64,000 nt of DNA from JAHRAW01 sp965226545 (GCA_965226545.1 OZ245364.1:2170001-2234000), one strand, 5' to 3'. Positions 26,195-35,312 are shown, counted from the first letter of the stretch. Numbers and translations are program-made. The notes: generated from the letters alone by a model not told the origin.

Positions 26195-27463
26195 ATGAGT
26201 GAACGGGCGATTTTGGTTGCGCAATTGGCGCGTCGCGCGTCGGGCGACGCGCCGCTTGGCGAACTCGCCGAGTTGGCGCGTTCCGCCGGCGTGCGGGTGT
26301 GCGCGCAATTGGTGGTGCGCCGCGACAAACCGGTCGCGGCGACTTATCTCGGCGCGGGGGTGGCGCGCCAACTGCATGACTTGGTGGTCGCGCACGACGC
26401 GCATGTGGCGATTTTCGACCACGCCATCTCGCCGATTCAAGAGCGCAATTTGGAAGGCATCGCGCAATGTCGGGTGCTCGACCGCACCGGATTGATTCTC
26501 GACATCTTCGCCCAACGCGCGCAATCCAGCGAAGGCAAACTGCAGGTCGAACTTGCGCAGTTGCGTCATCTGTCGACTCGCTTGGTGCGCGGTTGGTCGC
26601 ATTTGGAACGCCAAAAAGGCGGCGTCGGTTTGCGCGGTCCGGGCGAGACGCAATTGGAAACCGACCGCCGATTAATCGGCGCGCGCATCAAATCATTGCG
26701 CCGCGCATTGACGCGCATCGAATCACAACGCACCTTGCGGCGTCGCGCACGACAACGTGCGCCGATTCCCACCGTGTCGCTGGTTGGCTACACCAACGCC
26801 GGCAAGTCATCGTTGTTTAATCGCTTAACTTGCGCCGGCGCGCGCACCGCCAATCAATTGTTCGCCACCTTGGATACAACGATGCGCCGCGTGCATGTCG
26901 CGCAATACGGCGCGGTGGTGTTGTCGGATACGGTCGGTTTCATCCGCGACCTGCCGCATGATTTAATCGCCGCGTTTCATTCGACTCTCGAAGAGTTAAC
27001 CTGCGCCTCTTGTTTATTGTTGGTCAACGATTGCGCCGACGCCAACCGCGCCGAGTTGCGCGACGCGGTCGAAGGCGTGCTCGAGGAAATCGGCGCGGCC
27101 ACGGTGCCGCGCATCATCGTCAACAACAAAATCGACCTGTGCGATGAAACGCCGCGCATCCGCCGCAACGCCGCCGGACAAATCGATGCGGTTTGGTTGT
27201 CGGCGCACAGCGGAGACGGCGTGCAGTTGTTGGACGCCGCACTCGGCGAATTGCTCGGCGCCTCGCGCCGCCGTTATCGATTGCGCATCAAACCCGAAGC
27301 CGGCGCGTTGCGCGCTTGGCTGTATCGCCGCGCCGAAGTGCTCGGCGAACAAATCGCCGACAGCGGCGAAATCCAACTCGATGTCGCAATGGAATCCGCC
27401 GCGCGCGGCGCCCTCGAATCCAAACGCCAATTCGCCGGATTGTGGTCGGAGGCGCGTGAGTGA
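26195..27463 (+). CDS. hflX: GTPase HflX
   Basis: Ribosome-associated GTPase that can split stalled 70S ribosomes under stress. The 422 residues have the HflX N-terminal domain (VCAQLVVRRDKPVAATYLGAG, HAISPIQERNLE), the RGPGETQLETDRRLI linker, a coiled region, and the G domain with G1 VGYTNAGKSSLFNRL, G3 DTVGFIRDLP and G4 NNKIDLCD. ATG 26195 gives a short leader before the domain. Co-directional with hfq; the hflK-hflC genes that often follow are absent, and a 445 bp gap comes instead. Confidence 0.96.
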   Translation: MSERAILVAQLARRASGDAPLGELAELARSAGVRVCAQLVVRRDKPVAATYLGAGVARQLHDLVVAHDAHVAIFDHAISPIQERNLEGIAQCRVLDRTGLILDIFAQRAQSSEGKLQVELAQLRHLSTRLVRGWSHLERQKGGVGLRGPGETQLETDRRLIGARIKSLRRALTRIESQRTLRRRARQRAPIPTVSLVGYTNAGKSSLFNRLTCAGARTANQLFATLDTTMRRVHVAQYGAVVLSDTVGFIRDLPHDLIAAFHSTLEELTCASCLLLVNDCADANRAELRDAVEGVLEEIGAATVPRIIVNNKIDLCDETPRIRRNAAGQIDAVWLSAHSGDGVQLLDAALGELLGASRRRYRLRIKPEAGALRAWLYRRAEVLGEQIADSGEIQLDVAMESAARGALESKRQFAGLWSEARE

Positions 27464-27908
27464 ACTTTCCATGCCGCGCGTATTGTGAAAGTATATTTGT
27501 TAAAGTACATTCGTCAAAACAGTCGCGCAGTCGTCACAAAATACGCTGTCGAATGTAACGCCAACTGCGCTGCCATTAATATACAAACCGCGCCTTCGCC
27601 GCACCGCTTGCGTTTTGCGGCGCGATTGGTTAACAATGCGCACCGCTTGGCGACGACGACAATGTCGACGATGTCGGTAACGACAGTGCGCCGATACAAT
27701 GTCGCAATTGCTTACCAACGCCTCGACAACACCTCGCCAACGCCCCGACAAAGTTAACGCCATTATCGACCTGTTAATAGTGACTACTTAATTCATTAAT
27801 ATAGTGACTACCGCAACAAGTTAACCGACTCATTATATTAAGCGCGAATTAAGCGCGAATTAAACGTAACCGCAACCAACCCCGCCGACTCTCACCCCGC
27901 ATAAACCA
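27464..27908. other. Intergenic region between hflX and the GT22 gene
   Basis: No gene is supported in these 445 bp. There are short direct repeats: TATAGTGACTAC-like units at about 27775-27812 and AAGCGCGAATT twice at about 27840-27862. No GC stem followed by a T-run was found. Confidence 0.5.
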
Positions 27909-29564
27909 ATGCCCCGCAACAAATCCCGCCGCCGTCAAAAATCGCGCGCGCGCCCGCCCGCCGCCGCACCGCAAACCGCCGTCGTTAACAACGACGCCGC
28001 CGACGCCAACGTTAACGCCCCAGTGTGGCGGCATTTATGGTGGATATTAATCTTGGCGTGGATTGCGCGCGTAGCCGTGGCGTTGAGCGGCGATTTTGTG
28101 TTGCACCCGGATGAAATCATGCAATACTTGGAGCCGGCGCATCGCTTGGTGTTCGGCAACGGCGTGATGTATTGGGAATACTTTTACGGCGCGCGTTCGT
28201 GGTTGGTGCCGGGCATGGTCGCCGGCGTGTTGAAGGCGTGTCAATTGCTCGGCTTGGATTCACCGACCGCGTATGTCGCCGCGGTCAAAATCGCGTTTTG
28301 TACGCTGTCGCTGTTGATACCGCTCAGCATGTATTTTTTCGCGCGCGCGCAATTTAATGAAACCGCGGCGCGGTTTGCGTTGCTCGGCGGGGCGTTTTGG
28401 TATGAACTGGTCGGCTTTGCGCACAAGCCGATGACCGAATTCGTCGCCGCCGCCTTGTTGATGATGCTCGCCGCGATGTTGGTGTCAACCCGCGCCGACA
28501 CCCGCGCCACCGCGCGATTTGTTTGGTTGATTGCATTCCTCTCGGTGTTGGCGGCGGCGGTGCGATTGCAATACGCGCCGTTGGCCGGGTTGATGTGGAT
28601 TGCGTTTTTTTTCCATCTGCCGATGCGCGCGAGATTGCATTTGTTGATTGCATCGACGCTGTTTTTCATCGCCGTCGGCGTGTTCGACGGCTGGAGTTGG
28701 GGCGGTGCGCCGTTTCATTCCTATCTCACCAACTTGCGCTTTAACTTCGCGCTGGATGAATACGCCAACCGCGTCAATCCGGCGATGGTGTATTTTGTCC
28801 GCGCGTTGTTGGCCGGCTGCGGCTTGAGCATAATCACAATCGCGCTTGCGTTTGGCGCGCATCGCCGCTATCGATTGCTGTTGATTGCCATCGGCGTGGT
28901 GCTGTTGATTCACGCGATGCAGGCGCATAAGGAATATCGCTTCATCTTCATCTTCATTCCGCTGTGGCTGTTAATCGGCGCGGATATGCTGGCGCGCGCG
29001 CGCGTCATCCGCGCACCGTTGATTGGCGGCGTCGCGCTTATCATTTCACTCGGCGGGATTTTGAACCTGTTGCCGCTGCAGGCGAAAGTGTATGAAAGCG
29101 ATTCGAATGAGACCGGCATCGTGCAATTTATCCGCGCCCAAGACCCAATCTTCGCCGCCTATCGTTATCTGCAAAGCAATCCCGAAGTGCGCGGCGTATG
29201 GCAAAGCGACCGACCGTATTTCAACACGCCCGGCTATTATTATCTGCATCACAAACTGCCGTTCTACGATGCCCACACCATTCGCGCCAACGCCGCCAGC
29301 CTGCAGGACATCCCGCAATTGGTCACGCACATCGTCGGTCAAGCCGCGAAACCGCCGTTGCCCGGCTATGTGCTCGACCGTCAATTCGGCGATTTGCGCA
29401 TCTGGCAACGCGCCGCCGAGACCAATGCCGCCGGCGCGATTCGCCAATGGCGCGACTATGCGCCAACCTCGACCGGCGAATTGGTCGACAACATCATCCG
29501 CCGCATCAACCCCAACGCCCCAACGCCGCCGCCCAATGATGGGATTCAGTTTGTCGATGAATGA
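27909..29564 (+). CDS. GT22-family (Alg9/PIG-B-like) mannosyltransferase, membrane protein
   Basis: A polytopic membrane protein of 551 residues with about ten hydrophobic segments starting after residue 42 (LWWILILAWIARVAVALSG). The lumenal-loop motif HPDEIMQYLEPAHRLVFG and the later HKEYRFIFIFIPLWLL are the signatures of GT22 polyprenyl-phosphate-mannose-dependent transferases. The basic N-terminus (RNKSRRRQKSRARPP) would stay in the cytoplasm. The C-terminal part is a soluble periplasmic domain (SDRPYFNTPGYYYLHHKLPFYDA). Substrate is unknown. The next gene is a sugar epimerase, so a role in surface glycan assembly is likely. GT22 members are much commoner in eukaryotes, but bacterial ones exist. 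Confidence 0.82.
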   Translation: MPRNKSRRRQKSRARPPAAAPQTAVVNNDAADANVNAPVWRHLWWILILAWIARVAVALSGDFVLHPDEIMQYLEPAHRLVFGNGVMYWEYFYGARSWLVPGMVAGVLKACQLLGLDSPTAYVAAVKIAFCTLSLLIPLSMYFFARAQFNETAARFALLGGAFWYELVGFAHKPMTEFVAAALLMMLAAMLVSTRADTRATARFVWLIAFLSVLAAAVRLQYAPLAGLMWIAFFFHLPMRARLHLLIASTLFFIAVGVFDGWSWGGAPFHSYLTNLRFNFALDEYANRVNPAMVYFVRALLAGCGLSIITIALAFGAHRRYRLLLIAIGVVLLIHAMQAHKEYRFIFIFIPLWLLIGADMLARARVIRAPLIGGVALIISLGGILNLLPLQAKVYESDSNETGIVQFIRAQDPIFAAYRYLQSNPEVRGVWQSDRPYFNTPGYYYLHHKLPFYDAHTIRANAASLQDIPQLVTHIVGQAAKPPLPGYVLDRQFGDLRIWQRAAETNAAGAIRQWRDYAPTSTGELVDNIIRRINPNAPTPPPNDGIQFVDE

Positions 29565-29807
29565 TTTAATGGTTGACGATTAATGCGTGGCGTTGCAAGC
29601 GGATTTTTATTCGACTGTTATTTGTTAATGTATTTGTAACTATATTTGTAACTATATTGGTAAAAGTTTTTGTAAAAGTATTTGTAAAAGTATTTGTAAA
29701 AGTAACTGTCACTTGTAACTGTTATTTTTACTTTTGCGTTACTGCCACTCGTTACTTTTACTGTCACTTCGCACTGTCACTATCCACCGTCCCCGCCAAA
29801 CCGCACA
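29565..29807. repeat. Simple-repeat spacer upstream of the epimerase gene
   Basis: Units of TTTGTAAAAGTA (four near-identical copies, about 29655-29705) pass into TAACTGTCACTTG/TTACTTTTAC variants up to about 29785. No gene is supported. Confidence 0.75.
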
Positions 29808-30722
29808 ATGAAAATCCTCCTCACCGGCGGCGCCGGTTTTATCGGCTCGCATGTCGCCGACGCCTTGTTGGCCGACGGGCATCAACTGCTGATTATCGAC
29901 GACTTATCCGGCGGCGACCGCGCCAATCTGCCGCACGGCGCGGCGTTTGAACAAATCGACATCCGCGACCGTGAATCATTGGCGCGCGCGTTTGCGCAAT
30001 TTGCGCCGCAGGCGGTCAATCATCACGCCGCGCAAATCGATGTGCGCGCCTCGACCCAAGACCCGCAAACCGACGCGCAAATCAACATCATCGGCTCGTT
30101 AAATCTGCTCGAGTTGTGCGCCGAACATCGCGTGCAACAGTTTATCTTTGCATCGAGCGCGGCGGTGTATGGCGAACCGCGCGACTTGCCGGCGCGCGAA
30201 GACGCGCCGCTTGCGCCGGCGTCGCCGTATGGCATCGCCAAATTGTGCGTCGAACATTATGCGGCGTTTTTTGCGCACACCCGCAACATCGCGTTTAGCG
30301 CATTGCGTTATGCAAATGTATACGGCGAACGCCAAGCCACCGACCGCGACACCGGCATCCTGTCGATACTGTGCGGCAATCATCGCAACGATGCGCCAAG
30401 CACTTTGTTCGGCGACGGCAAACAAACCCGCGATTATGTGCATGTCGCCGATGTCGCGCGCGCCAATGTGCTGTGCCTGCGCGCGCCGTGTCAGGTATGC
30501 AACATCTCGACCGCGCAACAAACTTCATTATTGGATTTGGTCGAGCAATTGACGCATGCATCGAAACGTGCGGTGAAGATTAACCACGCCGCCGGCAAGC
30601 CCGGCGATGTCGCCAACATCAGCCTATCGAATGCGCGCGCCGCCGATGCACTCGGCTGGACGCCGCAAATCACCCTCGCCGCCGGCGTTGAGCGGGTGTG
30701 GCAATGGGCGCAGGCGAAGTGA
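29808..30722 (+). CDS. NAD-dependent nucleotide-sugar epimerase (GalE-like)
   Basis: Extended SDR of 304 residues: Rossmann motif LLTGGAGFIGSHVADAL (4-20), HHAAQIDVRAS, the active-site serine block FASSAAVYGEP, the Y-x3-K as YGIAKLCVEHY, and RYANVYGERQ. The pattern fits UDP-glucose 4-epimerases and related UDP-sugar epimerases; the exact sugar cannot be told. It probably works with the upstream GT22 transferase in glycan synthesis, an inference from position. ATG at 29808 is directly before the Rossmann strand. Confidence 0.88.
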   Translation: MKILLTGGAGFIGSHVADALLADGHQLLIIDDLSGGDRANLPHGAAFEQIDIRDRESLARAFAQFAPQAVNHHAAQIDVRASTQDPQTDAQINIIGSLNLLELCAEHRVQQFIFASSAAVYGEPRDLPAREDAPLAPASPYGIAKLCVEHYAAFFAHTRNIAFSALRYANVYGERQATDRDTGILSILCGNHRNDAPSTLFGDGKQTRDYVHVADVARANVLCLRAPCQVCNISTAQQTSLLDLVEQLTHASKRAVKINHAAGKPGDVANISLSNARAADALGWTPQITLAAGVERVWQWAQAK

Positions 30723-31097
30723 CGCGCATGGTGAATCGATGGCGCATAACTTTATCGACGCGACTTTGACCGGCGCGACTTTATCGAATGACTTTATCGA
30801 TTTATCGAACGACTTTATCGCGCGAATCGAACGACTTTATCGCGCGACGTTACCGAATGAATTCATCGAACGAACTCATCGAATTTATCGAACGACTTGG
30901 TTGACCGTATATGCGGAAAAAGTGCATACAAAGTGCATACAGTATGCGCAAAATGTGACTCGCATGCACCTTGAAATCGCGCGCGGCGTTTGACAGCGGC
31001 GACAAAATTGGCTACATTTGCGCCCGCCGCAGTTGTGTAATTGCGGCGCAACAAAAATCTTTCAACTTTCATTCACTTTAAAGACGAGAGGATTATC
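30723..31097. repeat. Repeat-rich leader region upstream of the symporter operon
   Basis: From about 30750 to 30900 there are imperfect copies of CGAACGACTTTATCG (also CGAATGACTTTATCG, CGAACTCATCGAATTTATCG). AGTGCATACA is repeated twice near 30918-30940. The right end holds the promoter listed separately. No gene is supported. Confidence 0.7.
30990..31018 (+). promoter_or_regulatory. Strong sigma70-type promoter for the symporter operon
   Basis: TTGACA (30990-30995), a 17-base spacer and TACATT (31013-31018) form a near-consensus promoter about 80 bp before the first gene of the symporter pair. Confidence 0.75.
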
Positions 31098-31358
31098 ATG
31101 ACTGATTCCCAGCGCATCCTGCACTGGCAACGCACCAAACGCCTAATGGTGGTGACCTTGGTGTTGTGGGCGGTGTTTTCGTTTTTGGTGCATTGGTTTG
31201 CATCCGCGCTTAACGCTTTCACCTTCATCGGTTTCCCGCTTGGCTTTTACATGGCCGCACAAGGCTCGGAAATCATCTTCGTGCTGCTGCTGTTTTGGTT
31301 TTCCCGCACGCAGCACAAAATCGATGTCGAAACCGGCTTTGCCGAGGAGAACGCATAA
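31098..31358 (+). CDS. DUF4212 small subunit of a sodium:solute symporter
   Basis: An 86-residue membrane protein with two transmembrane helices (LMVVTLVLWAVFSFLVHWF and FPLGFYMAAQGSEIIFVLLLFWF) after a short cytoplasmic HWQRTKR stretch. DUF4212 proteins are always encoded next to an SSF-family large subunit and are thought to be its partner. The ATG at 31098 follows GAGAGGA. The TAATG junction with the next gene shares one base, indicating coupled translation. Substrate is unknown; relatives are annotated as acetate or carboxylate carriers without firm proof. Confidence 0.92.
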   Translation: MTDSQRILHWQRTKRLMVVTLVLWAVFSFLVHWFASALNAFTFIGFPLGFYMAAQGSEIIFVLLLFWFSRTQHKIDVETGFAEENA

Positions 31359-33181
31359 TGAAAATGCAAGGCTCTTTCATTGACAACCTGCCGAAAATTT
31401 ACGGCTTGTACACCGGCGGCTTCATCATCTTCACGCTGCTCATGGCGGTGTTGGAGAAGATGGGCGTTGCCGCAAGCACCATCGGAATTTTATTCGTTGC
31501 GTTCACTTTGGTGATTTACGCCGGCATCGGCGTGCTGTCGCGCACGATGCAAGTGGATGCCTATTATGTCGCCGGTCGACAAGTGCCGGCGGTGTTCAAC
31601 GGCATGGCCACCGCGGCCGATTGGATGTCGGGCGCATCATTTGTCGCCTTGGCCGGCGGCATCTATTTTGGCGGGCACAGTTATCTCGCCTTGGTGGTCG
31701 GCTGGACCGGCGGCTACATTTTGGTGTCGACGTTAATGGCGCCGTATCTGCGAAAGTTCGGCTGCTACACCGTGCCGGATTTCATCGGCACGCGCTACGG
31801 CGGCAATCTGCCGAGGTTTTTTGCCGTGGTGGTGTTGGCGGTTGCGTCGTTCACTTATGTAACCGCGCAGATTAACGCCACCGGCACAATCGCCGCGCGC
31901 GCGTTGACGATACCGTTCGAATGGGGCGTGTGGTTCGGCTTGGCCGGCATTTTGCTGTGCTCGATGCTCGGCGGCATGCGCGCGGTCACTTGGACTCAAG
32001 TGGCGCAATACATCGTGCTCATCATCGCCTATTTGGTGCCGGTGTTTTGGATGTCCAATGTGCAGGATTTCGGCTTGATTCCGCAATTCTCCTACGGCGA
32101 AGCCGTGGTGCGCATCGGCGAACTCGAGCAAACGCTCGGCGTCGGCACTGCACCGCTGGAAAAAGTCGGCGGCTTAAAAGTGCTGACCACCTTGCACAAC
32201 GCCCCGCAGGACAGCGCGTTATACAGTTGGAAATTCATCACCTTGGTGCTTTGCATGATGGCCGGCACCGCATCATTGCCGCACATCCTGATGCGTTACT
32301 TCACGACTCCGTCGGTGCAAGCCGCGCGTCAATCGGTCGCATGGTCGTTGTTCTTCATCTTCCTGCTGTATTTCACCGCCCCGGCTTTGGCGACATTCAC
32401 CAAACTGCAACTGCTCGACCCGAATCTTGCCACCAGCGTCATCGGCAAATCGATCGCCGAGGTGCAAGCCTTGGATTGGGTGCAGAAGTGGAGCGAGGTG
32501 AAGATGCTTGCGGTAACCGACGGCAACGGAGACGGCATTTTGCAAATCAACGAGTTCTTCATGCGCCCGGATATCGTCGTGCTGGCGACTCCGGAAATCG
32601 CCGGCTTGCCGTATGTCATCTCCGGATTGGTTGCAGCCGGCGGCATGGCCGCGGCGATGTCGACCGCGGACGGCTTGTTGTTGGCGATTGCCAATGCGTT
32701 GTCGCATGATTTGTATTACAAAATTATCGACCCCAAAGCCGACACCAAGCATCGCCTGATTGTTGCGCGCGTTTTGTTGTTGCTTATCGGCGCAGCCGGC
32801 GCACTTGTGGCGAGTTTGCAACTGACCGGCATATTGGGCTCGGTGGTCTGGGCGTTTTGTTTCGCGTGTAGCGGATTATTCTTCCCCATCGTGCTTGGCA
32901 TCTGGTGGAAACGCGCGAATCGTGCGGGCGCAATCGCTGGCATGGTTTTTGGATTCCTGTCAGGCACCATGTATCTGTATATGGTGAAATTCGCTGACCC
33001 AGTGATGACTCCGTGGTTGGGCATAAACGACTTCCGCTTTGGCATGATTGGCATGCCGGTGAGTTTGATTGCGATGGTTGTCGTAACGCTGATGACCGCG
33101 GAACCCGACGCCGAAACCAAGGCAATGGTCGACGAAATCCGCGTACCGCGCGGCAAAACCGTGCTGGATGCAAACCATTAA
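31358..33181 (+). CDS. Sodium:solute symporter, large subunit (VC_2705-type SSF family)
   Basis: A polytopic permease of 607 residues. The SSF pattern is seen in DAYYVAGRQVPAVFNGMATAADWMSGASFVALAG (about residues 67-100), MAPYLRKFGCYTVPDFIGTRYGG and GMAAAMSTADGLLLAIANALSHDLYY. The start at 31358 (MKMQGSFIDNLPKIYG) is fixed by the TAATG overlap with the DUF4212 gene. Unusual is a perfect EF-hand calcium loop, DGNGDGILQINEF, at residues 388-400 in a hydrophilic loop before the motif region. A strong terminator follows. It imports an unknown small carboxylate or similar solute with sodium. Confidence 0.92.
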   Translation: MKMQGSFIDNLPKIYGLYTGGFIIFTLLMAVLEKMGVAASTIGILFVAFTLVIYAGIGVLSRTMQVDAYYVAGRQVPAVFNGMATAADWMSGASFVALAGGIYFGGHSYLALVVGWTGGYILVSTLMAPYLRKFGCYTVPDFIGTRYGGNLPRFFAVVVLAVASFTYVTAQINATGTIAARALTIPFEWGVWFGLAGILLCSMLGGMRAVTWTQVAQYIVLIIAYLVPVFWMSNVQDFGLIPQFSYGEAVVRIGELEQTLGVGTAPLEKVGGLKVLTTLHNAPQDSALYSWKFITLVLCMMAGTASLPHILMRYFTTPSVQAARQSVAWSLFFIFLLYFTAPALATFTKLQLLDPNLATSVIGKSIAEVQALDWVQKWSEVKMLAVTDGNGDGILQINEFFMRPDIVVLATPEIAGLPYVISGLVAAGGMAAAMSTADGLLLAIANALSHDLYYKIIDPKADTKHRLIVARVLLLLIGAAGALVASLQLTGILGSVVWAFCFACSGLFFPIVLGIWWKRANRAGAIAGMVFGFLSGTMYLYMVKFADPVMTPWLGINDFRFGMIGMPVSLIAMVVVTLMTAEPDAETKAMVDEIRVPRGKTVLDANH

Positions 33182-33554
33182 ATCAGGTTTGTTCAGCACC
33201 CGCGTCGGCTTTATCCGACGCTTGGCCGGGGCGATGATTCGCCCCGGCTTTTTATTGCCCGATTGTGGCGATTGCGGGTAAAATTAACTTGTAGCGGCTT
33301 GCGGTGAAGTGCCGTGACTTACAGTGACTTACAATCACTTGCACTTTGTCCGCACTGCACTTTTGTATCGGCGATAAGTAGACGATAAGTAACGTTGTTG
33401 TTGTTACCGTGTTGTGACCATACGGCGACTGTCACTGTTTACTGTTGCCGCGATTGTCGCAACAAACGCATTGACATCGACGTCGACATCAATATCGACA
33501 TCGACAACTTAACCCGCAACCCAAATCGAAACTTATCTCGAAACCGAAGCCGCA
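33182..33554. other. Intergenic region after the symporter operon
   Basis: It holds the terminator at 33225-33253, then GTGACTTACA twice (about 33312-33332), CGATAAGTA twice (about 33371-33391) and ATCGAC units (about 33476-33510). No gene is supported. Confidence 0.6.
33225..33253 (+). terminator. Rho-independent terminator of the symporter operon
   Basis: A perfect 10-bp stem GCCGGGGCGA / TCGCCCCGGC with the four-base loop TGAT is followed by TTTTT. It lies 43 bp after the symporter stop. Confidence 0.93.
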
Positions 33555-33911
33555 ATGTTCGAAGCATTCCCCTTATGGATATTGGCGTTGGATTACCTGC
33601 TGGGCATGGTGATGTGGACGCTCATCGGTCGTTTTGCGATGAATATCTTTTTGCGCGAAGACAGCGATTTTTTCTTTATGCGTTTTTTTGTGCGCAGCAC
33701 CGACCCGTTGCTTAAACTATTCGCGCCGATTACGCCAAAATTTTTGGTGCGTCCAATGGTGCCGTTATTCGTCGCTTGGTTTTTTTACATCATTCGCTTT
33801 TATCTGATGCCATTGCTGCTCGGCTATTCAGTGCTGGGAATGTTGTCCTTCCCCCTCGAAAGCGAACTCGCCGCCGCGATTGCAAAATTGTTTGGCATGT
33901 TTGTTAATTGA
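33555..33911 (+). CDS. Small membrane protein, YggT-like
   Basis: 118 residues with three probable membrane segments: FPLWILALDYLLGMVMWTLIGRFAM at the start, LVRPMVPLFVAWFFYIIRF and LMPLLLGYSVLGMLSFPL. The first segment and the FFMRFFVRSTDPLLKLFAPITPKFL stretch resemble YggT-type proteins, where a similar pattern of transmembrane span and amphipathic STDP...P helix occurs. Such a small membrane gene near DUF4212/SSF pairs suggests a link with the transporter, but the strong terminator in between argues for a separate transcript. Function is unknown. Confidence 0.6.
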   Translation: MFEAFPLWILALDYLLGMVMWTLIGRFAMNIFLREDSDFFFMRFFVRSTDPLLKLFAPITPKFLVRPMVPLFVAWFFYIIRFYLMPLLLGYSVLGMLSFPLESELAAAIAKLFGMFVN

Positions 33912-34178
33912 TTTGTTAATTTGTTGATTTGTATTTGTTAAGTTGAGTTTGTTACTTTGTAAAGTTACTTTGTAAAATTACTTTGGAAAGTTACTTTATT
34001 AAGTGCATTTACAAAATTACTTTATAAATAACTTTGTAACATTAACTTGGCAAGTTACTTTGTTAAATTACTGTATAAAGTTATCTTGTAAAGTTACTTC
34101 GTAAAGTTACTTCGTAACGTTACTTTTACAGTTGCATAACCGCCACAATCCCCCCAACCCAAACCCGACTCACACACA
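33912..34178. repeat. Minisatellite-like AGTTACTTTGTAA array upstream of dapD
   Basis: About 15 degenerate copies of a 13-14-base unit (AAAGTTACTTTGT, AAAATTACTTTGG, AAAGTTACTTCGT) cover about 33950-34125. AT content is far above that of flanking genes. No gene is supported. Confidence 0.85.
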
Positions 34179-35006
34179 ATGTCCCCCACCGAACTCGAAG
34201 CCGTCATCACCCGCGCATGGCAACATCGCAACGACGCGCGCGCCTTAACCGTCGCCCCGACCTTGCGCGCGATTGAACAAACCCTCGCCCTGCTCGATTC
34301 AGGCGAAGTGCGCGTCGCCGAACCGCACAACGGCGAATGGCGCGTGCATCAATGGTTAAAAATGGCGGTGCTGTTGTCGTTTCGCGTCGGCGATAATCGC
34401 GTTATCGACGCCAAAGCCACCCGCTATTACGACAAACTGCCGCTCAAATTCGCGCGCTACACCGAGCGCGATTTCGCCGCCGCCGGCGTGCGCGTCGTGC
34501 CGCCGGCGCATGTGCGCTACGGCGCGCATATCGCGCGCAATGTCGTGTTGATGCCGAGTTATGTCAACGTCGGCGCGCATGTCGGCGCCGGCACAATGGT
34601 CGACACTTGGGCGACGGTCGGTTCGTGCGCGCAAATCGGCGCGAATGTGCATCTGTCCGGCGGCGTCGGCATCGGCGGCGTATTGGAGCCGCTGCAAGCC
34701 GCGCCGACAATTATCGGCGACAACTGCTTCATCGGCGCGCGCTCCGAAATCGTCGAAGGCGTACAAGTCGGCGACGGCGCCGTCATCTCGATGGGCGTCT
34801 ACATCGGGCAAAGCACGCGCATCTACGACCGCGCCAACGGCGAAGTGCACTACGGCAAAATCCCGCCCGGCGCAGTGGTCGTATCCGGCTCACTGCCGGC
34901 AAAAGACAACTCACACAGTTTATATTGCGCCGTCATCGTCAAACGCGTCGATGAAAAAACCAAAAGCAAAGTTGGCATTAATGAATTGTTGCGTGAGGCG
35001 CAATAA
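34179..35006 (+). CDS. dapD: 2,3,4,5-tetrahydropyridine-2,6-dicarboxylate N-succinyltransferase
   Basis: Succinylates tetrahydrodipicolinate in the DAP branch of lysine and peptidoglycan precursor synthesis. The 275 residues have the DapD N-terminal helical part (FRVGDNRVIDAKATRYYDKLP, FAAAGVRVVPPAHVRYGAHI) and a left-handed beta-helix of hexapeptide repeats (NVVLMPSYVNVGAHVGAGTMVDTWATVGSCAQIG..., GGVLEPLQAAPTIIGDNCFIGARSEIVEG). Length and motifs are standard. It converges with radA. Confidence 0.97.
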   Translation: MSPTELEAVITRAWQHRNDARALTVAPTLRAIEQTLALLDSGEVRVAEPHNGEWRVHQWLKMAVLLSFRVGDNRVIDAKATRYYDKLPLKFARYTERDFAAAGVRVVPPAHVRYGAHIARNVVLMPSYVNVGAHVGAGTMVDTWATVGSCAQIGANVHLSGGVGIGGVLEPLQAAPTIIGDNCFIGARSEIVEGVQVGDGAVISMGVYIGQSTRIYDRANGEVHYGKIPPGAVVVSGSLPAKDNSHSLYCAVIVKRVDEKTKSKVGINELLREAQ

Positions 35007-35194
35007 CCGCGCGCATTTGATTCGTGTTGCGTTTGGGTTGCACTTTTAGTTAACCCGCATTGATTTGTGTTTATGTTTAAACTTGAACTTGAACTTTCAT
35101 TTTCACTTGTGAACTTGCACTTGCACTTGCACTTAATTTGACCCACACTGAATTCATTGCACTTGCAACTTAATGAAACCATTAAACTTCGCCG

Positions 35195-35248
35195 CCGCCA
35201 ACGCCTCGTCAATTTTGCGCGGAATCAATGCGCGTTTGAAAGCGCGCG
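35195..35248 (-). pseudogene. Vestigial duplicate of the radA 3' end
   Basis: On the plus strand CCAACGCCTCGTCAATTTTG is matched in radA at 35349-35368 with one change, and GCGCGGAATCAATGCGCGTTTGAA matches radA near 35418-35441. The two pieces are 30-odd bases closer together than in radA, so this is a truncated copy with an internal deletion. It encodes the remnants of ...IPRA... and KIDEALA. Confidence 0.7.
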
Positions 35249-35264
35249 TCGAGAGTAAGTTTAA

Positions 35265-35312
35265 GGCGGGGTGTCGAAATATCGACGCTGAACATTAAGC
35301 GTCACACCCGCC
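35265..35312. terminator. Branched hairpin between convergent dapD and radA
   Basis: GGCGGGGTGT (35265-35274) pairs with ACACCCGCC (35304-35312) leaving one bulged G; inside, GACGCT (35284-35289) pairs with AGCGTC (35298-35303). No T-run follows on either strand, so it may be a weak bidirectional terminator or a structured 3' end. Confidence 0.4.

Noticed and set aside
35265..35312. Riboswitch-like reading of the branched hairpin
   Set aside because: It lies at the 3' ends of two convergent genes, so it cannot control a downstream start.
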